Shown: positions 45,503 through 54,581 of the stretch, piece by piece
Layout: each line of letters starts with the position of its first letter
How positions within the stretch are numbered: position 1 is the stretch's first letter
Assembly: GCF_000185505.1 (NCBI RefSeq)
Contig: NZ_GL622359.1
Coordinates: 1,476,505 to 1,540,504 of the forward strand
DNA length: 64,000 nt
Direction of reading: 5' to 3'
Source of the DNA: Pseudoramibacter alactolyticus ATCC 23263
GTDB lineage: Bacteria; Bacillota; Clostridia; Eubacteriales; Eubacteriaceae
Notes under the pieces: model-generated
What the model was told of the DNA's origin: nothing
Database searches by the model: none
What the model saw: the letters and a program-made list of their open reading frames with translations, nothing else
Translations under genes and position numbers: made by a program

Positions 45503-46752
45503 GCCGGATCCTCCAAAAGGGCTGTCAGCGCTTCGCGGTACTGGGCGATCTTGGCGTCATCGTCCGTCATCTTAAGGGTATGCACCGCCGGCATCACCAT
45601 CTTGCGAAACTCCGAATGCACAATTTTCTCAAGAAAGATCTGATCCTTCCCGGTAAAACCATAGCGCTTGTTTAAAATCGCGATCGTCTCATCGGCCAGG
45701 CCCTGAGCCTTCTGGTTGAGCATGCCGATGGTGCTGTCAACCTTAGCTTTGTCGATCCAGCGCATCAGCGCGTCCACGGCATCCCCCACCTGGGCGGAAA
45801 TCCGCTGGGCCACATGTTCTCGATAAACTTTGGTCTCGTCGATGATGTGATTGAAATCGTCGATGGTCATCAGGGTGACCTGCTCGTCGTCGGCCAGCGC
45901 GCGGTCGATATCCCGGGGCAGCGCGAGATCGATGAGGACGACGGGCTTGGTCCGCGCGGGAAAATCTTCTTGCTTGATCACCCGGTGAGGCGAGGCCGTC
46001 GCCGAAATCACCACATCCATTTCGCCCATCACGTCATAACGCTCCGGATAGGGCACCACCGTCACGCCGCCACCGCCGCGGTACACCTTTTCGTATTCCG
46101 GGGCCGGATGATAGGTGCGGTTGGTCATATACACCCGGCGGAAGCCTTCGGCGTCCATGTATTGCAAGGCGAGTTTGCCCATCTTGCCCGAGCCGATGAT
46201 CATCACCTTTTTATCCGCATAATCCTTGGGGAACAGCCGCTTAATGTGCTTAACCGCCGTCGAGCTCAAAGACAGCGGCGTTTCTGAAATTTTATACACA
46301 GTCTTGATTTTCTTGGAAAAGGTGATGGCTTCCCGAAAGGCTTTGGTCAAAAATTTGCCGGCGCCGCGGTAGCGCTGCGCTTTTTCAAGGGCATCCTTGA
46401 CCTGCCCCAAAATCTGGTCTTCACCCAGAATCATCGAGTCCAGCCCCGTCACCACTCGGAAGAGATGGCGCACGGCCTCGATTCCGCGATACGCAAAGAG
46501 ATAGGTCTCGGCCTCCGGCGTCTTCATACTGATATAAAAATCCTTGAGGATAGCCACGGCCTTTTCCGCGAATTCCGACGCCACATAGATCTCACTGCGA
46601 TTGCAGGTGGATAAAATCACCGTCTCGGCCACTTCGCTGTATGCCGTGAGCGCCGCGATCCCTTCTTTGATCGTCCGACTGATAAAAGCCACCTTTTCTC
46701 TGATCTCCAGCGGTGCCCAGCGATGATCCATCCCGACAACAACGATTTCCAC
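45499..46752 (-). CDS. hemA: Glutamyl-tRNA reductase
   Basis: First committed step of C5 tetrapyrrole synthesis. The 417-residue protein has the nucleophile Cys50 in VILSTCNRSEIYV, HLFRVVTGLDSMILGEDQILGQ, a Rossmann segment MIIGSGKMGKLAL and VLIDLALPRDID. The start is GTG at 46750-46752 and fits the conserved N-terminus MEIVVVGMDHRWAPLEIRE. It follows plsC after 46 bp. Confidence 0.97.
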   Translation of the reverse strand: MEIVVVGMDHRWAPLEIREKVAFISRTIKEGIAALTAYSEVAETVILSTCNRSEIYVASEFAEKAVAILKDFYISMKTPEAETYLFAYRGIEAVRHLFRVVTGLDSMILGEDQILGQVKDALEKAQRYRGAGKFLTKAFREAITFSKKIKTVYKISETPLSLSSTAVKHIKRLFPKDYADKKVMIIGSGKMGKLALQYMDAEGFRRVYMTNRTYHPAPEYEKVYRGGGGVTVVPYPERYDVMGEMDVVISATASPHRVIKQEDFPARTKPVVLIDLALPRDIDRALADDEQVTLMTIDDFNHIIDETKVYREHVAQRISAQVGDAVDALMRWIDKAKVDSTIGMLNQKAQGLADETIAILNKRYGFTGKDQIFLEKIVHSEFRKMVMPAVHTLKMTDDDAKIAQYREALTALLEDPA

Positions 46753-46798
46753 GCTTATGATCCCCCAATTCTAATCAGGCCTGCCGCCCGACCTTCTT

Positions 46799-47551
46799 TC
46801 AACTCTTTTTTACCTTTTCACAACCTTCATCGATGCGCGCGTTCCGCGCCGCGACGATGCGCGCCCGAGCCTGCTCGGGCAGTGCCTTCCAATCCTTTCG
46901 GGAAAAACCGGCCGTGTCGATGGGCGGCAGCACCGTTAACGTCACCGCCGCCGGATGTACCGCAAGGCTCCCCCGGCGCATCATCCGATCGGTCCCGGCG
47001 ATCACAAACGGCACCACCGGCACCTGATTTTTTTGCGCGATGCGAAAAGCGCCGGCTTTAAATTCGCCGACACGGCCGTCGACACTGCGGGTGCCCTCCG
47101 GGAACACGGTCATGGCGTAGCCTTCGGACACCCAGTGCTCTGCTTCCGAAAGCGCCGCCATTGCCTTGCGCGGATTGTCCCGATCGATAAAAACACAGTG
47201 CAGCTCGCGCATCCACTGGTTGATCAGCGGGAGCCTTGCGATTCCCGCCTTGGCCATCAACGGCTTGGTATCGTCGCCCAAATAGCCGAGCACCAAAGGC
47301 ACATCAAAATACCCCAGGTGATTGGAAACATAAACCGCCGGCCCATCCGGCAGATGTTCAAGTCCCTCGACGCGCACTTGGCCGCCGGCCAGCGCGATCA
47401 GGCACCTGGCCCAGTTCCCGGTTACCTTTCGAACCAGCGCGTCATGCGCCTCGGTCCGCCCGCGACGCGCCAGATGACGCGCCCGCAGATACACCGGCCA
47501 GGCCGCGATTAAATACAGCCAAAAATAAATAAACCAGATGATGGTTCTCAA
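46799..47551 (-). CDS. plsC: 1-acylglycerol-3-phosphate acyltransferase (PlsC family)
   Basis: Lysophospholipid acyltransferase of phospholipid synthesis, membrane-associated. The 250-residue protein has an N-terminal membrane helix, the catalytic NHLGYFD at 77-83 and the substrate motif VFPEGTRSVDG near 149-158. It is the only gene in the cobalamin operon with no known link to corrin or tetrapyrrole synthesis. It sits between cbiT and hemA in the same strand with small gaps (32 and 46 bp), so it is probably cotranscribed. A corrinoid-specific role would be speculation. Confidence 0.88.
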   Translation of the reverse strand: MRTIIWFIYFWLYLIAAWPVYLRARHLARRGRTEAHDALVRKVTGNWARCLIALAGGQVRVEGLEHLPDGPAVYVSNHLGYFDVPLVLGYLGDDTKPLMAKAGIARLPLINQWMRELHCVFIDRDNPRKAMAALSEAEHWVSEGYAMTVFPEGTRSVDGRVGEFKAGAFRIAQKNQVPVVPFVIAGTDRMMRRGSLAVHPAAVTLTVLPPIDTAGFSRKDWKALPEQARARIVAARNARIDEGCEKVKKS

Positions 47552-47583
47552 TGTCTGTCCTTCTTTCCCTCGGCGCCCGGGCT

Positions 47584-48159
47584 TTATTTATCCGCCGTGA
47601 TGATGTAAATCGGATTTTGCGCCTTCATCATCGTTAAGCCTCCGACAGGCTCGCCCCGGCTGATCCCGACCTGAATCACTTCCACGTTTTGAAAATGCGC
47701 CGTCAGGTAGAGCTTAGCCCGCGCCGCGTTTTCCAGCGTGATAAAATTCGTCGCCACCCGGCCGCCGTCCCGCAGATGGTCGCGGCACCAGGCGAGGATG
47801 TCTTCCACGGCACCGCCGCTCCCGCCGACGATGATTTTATCTGCCGGCTCGCCAATGGCCCCGAGGGCCTGCGGCGCTTTGCCCTCGATAAGCGTCACAT
47901 TAGAAGCATCAAAACGTTCGATATTTTGACGAATCAGCGCCTGGGCTGCGGGCTTGGCCTCGACTGCGTAAACCCGGCCGGCACGGGCTGCATGGGCCGC
48001 CTCCATCGTCAGGCCGCCGGTGCCTGCGCCGATGTCCACCACCACATCCGTCGCTTCGATGCCCAAAAGGGCAATGGTCAGCACCCGAATTTCCCGTTTG
48101 GTGATGGGCGCCTGGCCGCGGATATAAGCTTCGTCTGAATAAACTGCAATCTCACTCAT
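47584..48159 (-). CDS. cbiT: Cobalt-precorrin-6B C15-methyltransferase (decarboxylating)
   Basis: Methylates C15 and decarboxylates the C12 acetate. The 191-residue protein is a class I methyltransferase with VVDIGAGTGGLTMEAAHAA, KIIVGGSGGAVEDIL and the N-terminal YIRGQAPITKREIRVL. Here it is separate from CbiE; in many organisms the two are fused as CobL. It overlaps cbiE by 8 bp. Confidence 0.95.
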   Translation of the reverse strand: MSEIAVYSDEAYIRGQAPITKREIRVLTIALLGIEATDVVVDIGAGTGGLTMEAAHAARAGRVYAVEAKPAAQALIRQNIERFDASNVTLIEGKAPQALGAIGEPADKIIVGGSGGAVEDILAWCRDHLRDGGRVATNFITLENAARAKLYLTAHFQNVEVIQVGISRGEPVGGLTMMKAQNPIYIITADK

Positions 48160-48781
48160 CGGTTATAATCACCACCGACATACCTTGTTCTTGGAATGTC
48201 AGTGCCTCCTCTGCCGTTAATTTGGTAATACGTTCTTCCGGATAGGAGAGATCCTCTCCGGTATAGAGCACCTTGTCGCCGCAGCCGTGAGCCAGCAGCT
48301 CGCGGGCGATGGCCGCGGTGTTGTGGGCAGCGTCGGTGAGCACGCCGACGGTCCCTGCGGTTTCAAGCGCGCCGATCAAATCCTGATTCCGGCCGTGCAG
48401 GCTCATCAGTCCGGCATCCTGCCAGGGACGACCGATCTTCGCAAACAAATACTGCAGTGACGAAATTCCCGGCAGGGCTTCGATGTGCTCCGGCCCGATG
48501 ACTTTGCGCGCGTAGTCCAGCAGGCTGTAAAATCCGCAGTCGCCCGAGACGACCAGCGCCGTCTTTCGCGTCGGATATACCGCGGCGGCCTTCGCCATCA
48601 CCGCCGGCAGTTTGTCGCCGCCGGTACCGATAATGTGTACGGTTTTGCCCGCCGCATCAAAGCTTTCAAGGTGACGCCTGCCGCAGCAGATCACCTCCGC
48701 CTCGGCGATGGCGCGCTTAGCCGCCGGCAGGATATAATCCGGGTGCCCCGGCCCAAGGCTTACCACTTTTATTTTGTACAT
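48152..48781 (-). CDS. cbiE: Cobalt-precorrin-7 C5-methyltransferase
   Basis: Methylates C5 of the corrin ring. A 209-residue tetrapyrrole methylase with VVSLGPGHPDYILPAAKRAI, LVVSGDCGFYSLLDYA and LPGISSLQYLFAKIGRPWQDA, characteristic of CbiE. It overlaps cbiD by 13 bp and cbiT by 8 bp, indicating tight translational coupling. Confidence 0.95.
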   Translation of the reverse strand: MYKIKVVSLGPGHPDYILPAAKRAIAEAEVICCGRRHLESFDAAGKTVHIIGTGGDKLPAVMAKAAAVYPTRKTALVVSGDCGFYSLLDYARKVIGPEHIEALPGISSLQYLFAKIGRPWQDAGLMSLHGRNQDLIGALETAGTVGVLTDAAHNTAAIARELLAHGCGDKVLYTGEDLSYPEERITKLTAEEALTFQEQGMSVVIITDE

Positions 48782-49905
48782 GCGAAAAACTCCTTGAACG
48801 CTCGAGCGCCGGCCGTCTGCCCCAGCAGGCCATATTCCCGGCTGAAAAGGATCACTTCAAAGGCCACGTTGCCGTAAACCTTGGCCTCGCAGCGCGCTTT
48901 TACCCGCTGCGCAATATGATCGAAATAGCCGCCGATCCCCGCCTCCCGGATAATCGGAATGGCGTCGTCCGTCGTCGTGCAGCGCAGGATGCGGTCGATG
49001 CAGCCGCGGTCCGCACCCATCCAGGCCGCGTTCGCCGCGAGAATTTCCATCCGGGCGTCGCTCACCGCCGAGTGGGTCTGAAAAATCCCTCCGGCCACCT
49101 TGATGAGTTTGCCCAGATGCCCAATGAAAAGGATTCGCTTCACCCCCATGCGCTCGGCCTGCTCCAGCATAAAGCCCACAAAGTTGCTGATTTTAATCAT
49201 CGGTGCCCGGTCGAGGCCCAGCGATTTGGCAAAATCCTCGCCATAATTCCCCGGCACATAAAGAATATTCTCGTATCCCTTCTCCCGCAGGACCGACAAT
49301 TCCAGTTTCATCGAGGCCTTCAATGACTCTTCGCTCATCGGCGTCACAACGCCGGAAGTCCCGATAACCGACAGCCCGCCGACCACACCAAGTTTGGGAT
49401 TAAAGGTGCGTTTGGCCAGCTCGATGCCTTCCGGCATGGCGATGGTCACTTCAAAACCGCCGGTATAGCCAAAGTCTTTAGCCACCACTGCCAGTTCCCG
49501 GCGCATCATCGCCCGGGGCGTCGGGTTGATGGCCGGCTCTCCGACGGGAATCGAAAGCCCGGAAAGCGTCACTCTGCCGACCCCCGGCCCGCCTTTAAAG
49601 GTCACACCCGGCGCTGTCTGCCGACGCACCGTCGCAAAAACGCGCATACCATCGGTGACATCCGGGTCGTCCCCCGCATCTTTAATCACCGAACAGGTCA
49701 CAGCTTCCGCCGTCATCTCGATGTCGTAAAGGTCGATGGCCAGCTGCCAACCCTTGGGCGTATCGATGGTAATTGCATTCCGGCGTTCCCCGGAGAGCAG
49801 CATCGTCGCCGCCCCCTTGGATGCCGCCGTCGCACAGGATCCCGTCGTATAGCCGTAGCGCATGCGCTTGCCGCCCTTTTCAATGTATTTTTCGAATTTT
49901 CCCAT
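48769..49905 (-). CDS. cbiD: Cobalt-precorrin-5B C1-methyltransferase
   Basis: Methylates C1 in the anaerobic pathway. The 378-residue protein has the signature RYGYTTGSCATAASKGAATM near the N-terminus, GGPGVGRVTLSGL, GTSGVVTPMSEESLKASMKLE and LFIGHLGKLIKVAGGIFQTH. The start at 49905 is preceded by AGGGAG; the longer open frame is not supported. CbiD is a marker of the anaerobic route. Confidence 0.96.
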   Translation of the reverse strand: MGKFEKYIEKGGKRMRYGYTTGSCATAASKGAATMLLSGERRNAITIDTPKGWQLAIDLYDIEMTAEAVTCSVIKDAGDDPDVTDGMRVFATVRRQTAPGVTFKGGPGVGRVTLSGLSIPVGEPAINPTPRAMMRRELAVVAKDFGYTGGFEVTIAMPEGIELAKRTFNPKLGVVGGLSVIGTSGVVTPMSEESLKASMKLELSVLREKGYENILYVPGNYGEDFAKSLGLDRAPMIKISNFVGFMLEQAERMGVKRILFIGHLGKLIKVAGGIFQTHSAVSDARMEILAANAAWMGADRGCIDRILRCTTTDDAIPIIREAGIGGYFDHIAQRVKARCEAKVYGNVAFEVILFSREYGLLGQTAGARAFKEFFACTK

Positions 49906-49924
49906 CGGGTGCTCCCTACAAAAA

Positions 49925-50665
49925 TTATTCTGACGCCGCAAAGCCGCCAAATCCGCCCTTTTTGATGAGCACCGTCGATAAATAGGGCACCTTGCCGGCC
50001 AGCGCCTGAATATCGGTAGTCACCTGCTGACTCGTCATGCCGATATCGGACACCATTACGAAATGCTGTTCGAGGCCGCGGGCCGACAACTCTTTCGCCA
50101 GCGCTTCATTACCCGCGGAGACCTTCATCACCACGATGTTCTGATGGGCGTCGAGCACCGCCCGAACCCTTTCGATGGGTTCGGTCATGCCCACTACGCC
50201 CAGGGATTCTTCCCCCTGAGTCAGCGGGATGTTCAGCCGCGCTGCCAGATTGCAAAACGACGGGATCCCCGAGATGGTCTCCACTGCGAGGCCGCGCTGC
50301 AGCAAATAAGCCATCACATAGGAATAAGTGGAATAAACCATGGGGTCGCCTAAGGTTAAAAACACCGCATTTTCGCCGCGTTTCAAAATCGCGTGAATCG
50401 CGTCGGCGTTTTCCTGCCACCGGGCATCCAGCGCTTCCCGCTCTTCCGACAGCGACAGCATCGGAAAGTCCATGGTGATGCAGCGCTTGTCCTCGGCAAT
50501 ATAAGACCTTGCGATGCGAAAGGCGATGCTCGGTTTGCCCATCTTCCCGGTGGGGCTGATCACCACATCGGCCGTTTCGATAGCACGGACGGCCTTGACG
50601 GTAAGCAGTTCCGGATCCCCCGGACCGACGCCGATGCCGTATAAAACGCCTTTGCTTTCCGCCAT
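49925..50665 (-). CDS. cbiL: Cobalt-precorrin-2 C20-methyltransferase
   Basis: First methylation after cobalt insertion, at C20. The 246-residue protein has LYGIGVGPGDPELLTVKAVRAI, FLTLGDPMVYSTYSYVMAYL and ISGIPSFCNLAARLNIPLTQG, diagnostic of CbiL/CobI. Its start is 2 bp after the cbiC stop. Confidence 0.96.
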   Translation of the reverse strand: MAESKGVLYGIGVGPGDPELLTVKAVRAIETADVVISPTGKMGKPSIAFRIARSYIAEDKRCITMDFPMLSLSEEREALDARWQENADAIHAILKRGENAVFLTLGDPMVYSTYSYVMAYLLQRGLAVETISGIPSFCNLAARLNIPLTQGEESLGVVGMTEPIERVRAVLDAHQNIVVMKVSAGNEALAKELSARGLEQHFVMVSDIGMTSQQVTTDIQALAGKVPYLSTVLIKKGGFGGFAASE

Positions 50666-50666
50666 C

Positions 50667-51308
50667 TTACCACTCCCTTCCCAAGCGATACAACAGCGCG
50701 TTTAAAATCGCGCCGACCACCGGGCTGCCGCCCTTGCGCCCGTTGATGCGAATATAGGGGACGCCGAAATCGTCAAGCTCGTCTAAAGCCTTCTTGGACT
50801 CGGCCGCCCCGACAAAGCCGATGGGTGCGCCGACGATCAGCGCCGGCTTGGAAGCGCCGTCCTTGATGAACGCAATCAGACGATAAAGGGCCGTCGGCGC
50901 GTTGCCGATGGCAAAAATCCCGATGTCGCCGTTCTTGATGGCCTTTTCCATGGCAACCGTCGACCGGGTCACACCCCGCTCTTTGGCCTCCGCCCGGACA
51001 TCTTCGTCGTGAACGTAGTTGACCATTTCAACGCCCTGCATCGCCATGGCCCGGCTGTTCACCGCGGATTTGATCATCATCGTATCGGCATAGATTTTCT
51101 TGCCGGCGGCCAGCGCCTTCAGACCGCTGTTCACCGCGTCGTTTTTAAACTCGATGAGTCTTGCGTATTCAAAATCGGCCGTGGTGTGAATCACCCGGCG
51201 GACAATGCTGTCTGTCTCTTCAGGGAAGTGAATGCTGCCCAATTCCTCACCGATGATCTCAAAACTGCGCTTCTCGATTGCCTGCGGATTATTAATGTAG
51301 TTTTTCAT
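50667..51308 (-). CDS. cbiC: Cobalt-precorrin-8 methylmutase
   Basis: Moves the methyl group from C11 to C12 to give cobyrinic acid. The 213-residue protein has the catalytic His in VRRVIHTTADFEYARLI, IYADTMMIKSAVNSRAM, FAIGNAPTALYRLIAF and PIGFVGAAESKKAL. Typical CbiC/CobH length. It follows pduX after 64 bp. Confidence 0.97.
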   Translation of the reverse strand: MKNYINNPQAIEKRSFEIIGEELGSIHFPEETDSIVRRVIHTTADFEYARLIEFKNDAVNSGLKALAAGKKIYADTMMIKSAVNSRAMAMQGVEMVNYVHDEDVRAEAKERGVTRSTVAMEKAIKNGDIGIFAIGNAPTALYRLIAFIKDGASKPALIVGAPIGFVGAAESKKALDELDDFGVPYIRINGRKGGSPVVGAILNALLYRLGREW

Positions 51309-51372
51309 GTGTTTATCCTTAAAATTTTTCTATTATTTTGCCATCGATTTCTTTAACAGGCCTTGCCGACTT

Positions 51373-52266
51373 TTAAAGATAAAGTGCGTCGCCTGTTTGT
51401 TCGATGCGGTAGCCGCCGGGGATCATGTTCTTCAAATAAATCCCTTCGTAATCTTTTTGAGGAACACGATTGATCCAGGCCGTCATGAAGCCGCGGTAAT
51501 CAAAATCGGCCGCATCGTAAATCACGCCGACAACCGTGCCGCTGTGACCGATGGCCACGCCGCAGCCGCCATAGCGCCGGGACAGCGCGATCATGGTTTC
51601 CAGATAGGGTTTAAACAGCACCTTTTGATTGAGCCTGGCGCTCTCGGTGCAGGCGGCTCCCATTTGATGCAGATCTGCCGCGGCCAGCCCCGTTTCGAAA
51701 TCGGCTACGATTTGTGCAAAGGCGGCACGGTCCACCGCGTCGTAAACATAGCGCTGCCCGCGAAAGCCGACCGTTGCCACCGAGCCGCCAAAATCGACGG
51801 CGAGAATTTTCGCCGACATCGCCCGGCGAAAGTCCCGGATCACGCCGCCTTTAATATAATTGAAAAGATTAAGATCCTGAAACATGATGTTGTCCGTCGG
51901 CTCGATGGCGACGCATAGTTCGGCAATGTCCGACGGGGTGACCCGCAGATCGTAATACGCCGCGAGGCCGGTGGCCACGGCCACCAAATCCGCCGTAGAG
52001 CTCGCCATCCCCTTGCCGGTCGGAATCTCCGAGCTGAGCGCAATGTTGATGCGATGCTTTTCTTCCCGCGGCAAACCGTAGCGCTCAAAAAAACAGTCCA
52101 TGATCCGCACCGCTTTGTCCGGCAAAAAGTGATCGGCCGGCCGCTCTTCGACACGCGCCCGGGTGTACAGATCCACAGGGCAGGATACCAGGCACGGCGC
52201 GTCCCGGTAAATCCCCTGAATGAGTTCCCCGCAGGAACCCGGCACGCGGACCGTCACCCTACGCAT
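51373..52266 (-). CDS. pduX: L-threonine kinase (GHMP family)
   Basis: Makes L-threonine-O-3-phosphate, the CobD substrate. The 297-residue protein starts MRRVTVRVPGSCGELIQG, the PduX-type N-terminus, with the GHMP motif 2 in IPTGKGMASSTADLVAVATG. A C-terminal GHSGTVVGVIYD completes the fold. The ATG at 52266 overlaps the cbiA stop by 8 bp; the upstream frame is read-through. Its location with cobD and cbiB supports this role. Confidence 0.92.
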   Translation of the reverse strand: MRRVTVRVPGSCGELIQGIYRDAPCLVSCPVDLYTRARVEERPADHFLPDKAVRIMDCFFERYGLPREEKHRINIALSSEIPTGKGMASSTADLVAVATGLAAYYDLRVTPSDIAELCVAIEPTDNIMFQDLNLFNYIKGGVIRDFRRAMSAKILAVDFGGSVATVGFRGQRYVYDAVDRAAFAQIVADFETGLAAADLHQMGAACTESARLNQKVLFKPYLETMIALSRRYGGCGVAIGHSGTVVGVIYDAADFDYRGFMTAWINRVPQKDYEGIYLKNMIPGGYRIEQTGDALYL

Positions 52267-53638
52267 GGCCAACCGTCCTTTCCGCCTTCGCCCGCCGCAC
52301 GCGGCCCAGCAGTGCGAACAGGAAACGATCGGCCCCGTCGGCATAAAAATGCACGTGGGGATAGCCGGCCAGGGTATTGCACCGAGTATAACCGCATTGC
52401 CAAGTCTTGCCCCGCTTCGACAATTGATAAATTTGAGGAATAGGTATTTTCGCCTCCACCAGGCTATGATGAAATTCATGAGCTTTAAAATGACAGCGAC
52501 GGCCGTCCAACATCGCCGCCACATCCACATAGCCGAAGCGCTGCAGCCGCGCCGTCATCACCGTGTCCGCCGGCAAAAAACCAACACCGGCATAGCGCTC
52601 GCCGTCTTTGTCCACAAGGCTTCGGGTCAGCGCCATCAGGCCGCCGCATTCGGCGTAGCAGGGCAGCCCCGATTCGAGCCGCTTCCGAAGGCGCGCGCGA
52701 AAAGTCCTGTTGGCTTCAAAGGCTTTCCCGAAGATTTCGGGAAAACCGCCGCCCAGATAAAGACCGTCGGCCTCCGCGGGAATATCTTCCGCCGCCAAAG
52801 GGCTAAACGGCACGAGCGTGACGCCCAGCGTCTTCAGTGCCGAAAAATTATCGCGATAATAAAAGTTAAAGGCGTTATCCCAGGCATAAGCGATGGTCAG
52901 ATCACTGTACACATCGCCATAGGCTTCAAAGGGATCCGGCCGGCCCGGCAGCGCCTTGATGCCGGAGCGCGCCGCCATGCGGTCGATATCCACATGCGCC
53001 AGCACCAGATCCGCCGCGCGATCCACCTTCCCGCGCAGATCCGCCAGCTCGTCCGCCGGAATCAGCCCGAGGTGACGGCTCTCGAGGGTCAGCGCCGCGT
53101 CGTTCGGCAGCCACCCCACACAGGGAATCCCCGTATGTGCTTCGATGGCCGTTTTCACCAAAACGTAGTGAGATTTCGTAGCAATGCGGTTGACAATAAC
53201 CCCGGCGATATGCACATCCGGATCAAAATCCGCATAGCCTTTTACCAAAGCCGCCGCCGAGGTGGACATGCCCCGGCCGTCGATGATCAGAAACACCGGC
53301 AGACCCAAAACTTTCGACAAATAGGCCGAGCTGCCGATTTCCCCGCCGGACGAAGCGCCGTCGTAAAGCCCCATAACCCCTTCGACCACGGCCAGATCCT
53401 CCGGACCGAGCCTGCGGCAGAACAGAGTCTTGATCATCTCGGGATCGAGCATCCAGGTGTCGAGATTGGTCGAAGCTTCGCCGGTCACAAAATGATGAAA
53501 CATCGGATCGATATAATCCGGGCCGGTTTTGCTCGGCATCACGCGGTAGCCTTTTTTCTTAAAAGCCGCCATGATGCCCATGGTCACCGTCGTTTTGCCG
53601 ACGTTGCTATTGGTTCCTGCCAGCATCAATCCGCGCAT
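52259..53638 (-). CDS. cbiA: Cobyrinic acid a,c-diamide synthase
   Basis: ATP- and glutamine-dependent amidation of the a and c side chains. The 459-residue protein has the P-loop-like AGTNSNVGKTTV at 7-18, VVEGVMGLYDG and an MFHHF/FYYRDNFSAL central part. A class I glutamine amidotransferase domain follows, with Cys in CYAECGGLMALTRSL and a C-terminal GYPHVHFYAD. Typical of CbiA/CobB. It starts 100 bp downstream of cbiO. Confidence 0.97.
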   Translation of the reverse strand: MRGLMLAGTNSNVGKTTVTMGIMAAFKKKGYRVMPSKTGPDYIDPMFHHFVTGEASTNLDTWMLDPEMIKTLFCRRLGPEDLAVVEGVMGLYDGASSGGEIGSSAYLSKVLGLPVFLIIDGRGMSTSAAALVKGYADFDPDVHIAGVIVNRIATKSHYVLVKTAIEAHTGIPCVGWLPNDAALTLESRHLGLIPADELADLRGKVDRAADLVLAHVDIDRMAARSGIKALPGRPDPFEAYGDVYSDLTIAYAWDNAFNFYYRDNFSALKTLGVTLVPFSPLAAEDIPAEADGLYLGGGFPEIFGKAFEANRTFRARLRKRLESGLPCYAECGGLMALTRSLVDKDGERYAGVGFLPADTVMTARLQRFGYVDVAAMLDGRRCHFKAHEFHHSLVEAKIPIPQIYQLSKRGKTWQCGYTRCNTLAGYPHVHFYADGADRFLFALLGRVRRAKAERTVGHA

Positions 53639-53738
53639 CGCCCCTCTCCTTTCGTTTGGCTATCTGCCATTTTTATTTTACCGCGTTTCGCGTCATCTTT
53701 AAATGAAATTTCTTGTTAAATGTTTGCACACCGTCCAC

Positions 53739-54581
53739 TTATTGGGCAATCTTCTCCAGCCAGGCGTTAAACTCGTCGACATCCTTCGGATAGCTGCCGT
53801 CGGCCGGCGCCATGCCGTGGGCGATCATGTCCTCATAGATGTCGAGCATCGTCGGCCGGCGCAGATTCGCCTGCTCGCAGACGGCTTTGTCACGCATGAT
53901 TTCAATCGGTGTGCCGTCGGCAATCACCCGTCCGTCGGAAAAAACAATCAGCCGTTCGGCCCAGCGATAAGCGAAGTTCATGTCGTGAGTGGAAATCAAC
54001 AGGGTTTTGCGCTGGGCCACCAGCTTTTCGAGCACTTCTTCGAGCATCGCCGCGTTCAGCGGATCCAAGGCGGCCGTCGGCTCGTCAAAGACGATAACCT
54101 CCGAATGCATGGCAATAATATCCGCGATGGTGATGCGCTTCTTTTCGCCGCCGCTGCAATAATGGGGCGCCCGCTTTTTAAAGTCGGAAATATTCATATA
54201 GGCCAGCGCCTCATCCACCCGGGCCGCCACTTCCGATTCCGGCAGGCCCAGGTTCATCGGTCCGAAGGAAACTTCCCCCATGACCGTCGACGCGATGATC
54301 TGATTGTCCGCGTCCTGAAAAACGATGCCGACGCCGCGGCGCAGCTCGTTCATCACCTTTTTGTCATCGGTGATTTTCTGACCTTTAAAATAAATTTCGC
54401 CGGAATCCGGCCGCAAAACACCGTTAATGTTCAAAAAAAAGGTGGATTTGCCGGCGCCGTTGTTCCCGACGACACAAACCCGCTCCCCCGGCATCACGTC
54501 CAGGGTGATCCCCTTGAGAGCCTGATGGCTGCCGGAATAGGTATAGGTCAGATCTTTGACCTTTAAAATCGGTTCAGACAT
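53739..54581 (-). CDS. cbiO: Cobalt ECF transporter ATP-binding protein
   Basis: Energises CbiMNQ. The 280-residue ABC ATPase has Walker A VVGNNGAGKSTFF, Q-loop GIVFQDADNQI, signature YCSGGEKKRITIAD, Walker B VIVFDEPTAALD and H-loop ISTHDMNF. It overlaps cbiQ by 8 bp when the called stop/start are used. Substrate (Co versus Ni) is inferred from the operon. Confidence 0.95.
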   Translation of the reverse strand: MSEPILKVKDLTYTYSGSHQALKGITLDVMPGERVCVVGNNGAGKSTFFLNINGVLRPDSGEIYFKGQKITDDKKVMNELRRGVGIVFQDADNQIIASTVMGEVSFGPMNLGLPESEVAARVDEALAYMNISDFKKRAPHYCSGGEKKRITIADIIAMHSEVIVFDEPTAALDPLNAAMLEEVLEKLVAQRKTLLISTHDMNFAYRWAERLIVFSDGRVIADGTPIEIMRDKAVCEQANLRRPTMLDIYEDMIAHGMAPADGSYPKDVDEFNAWLEKIAQ

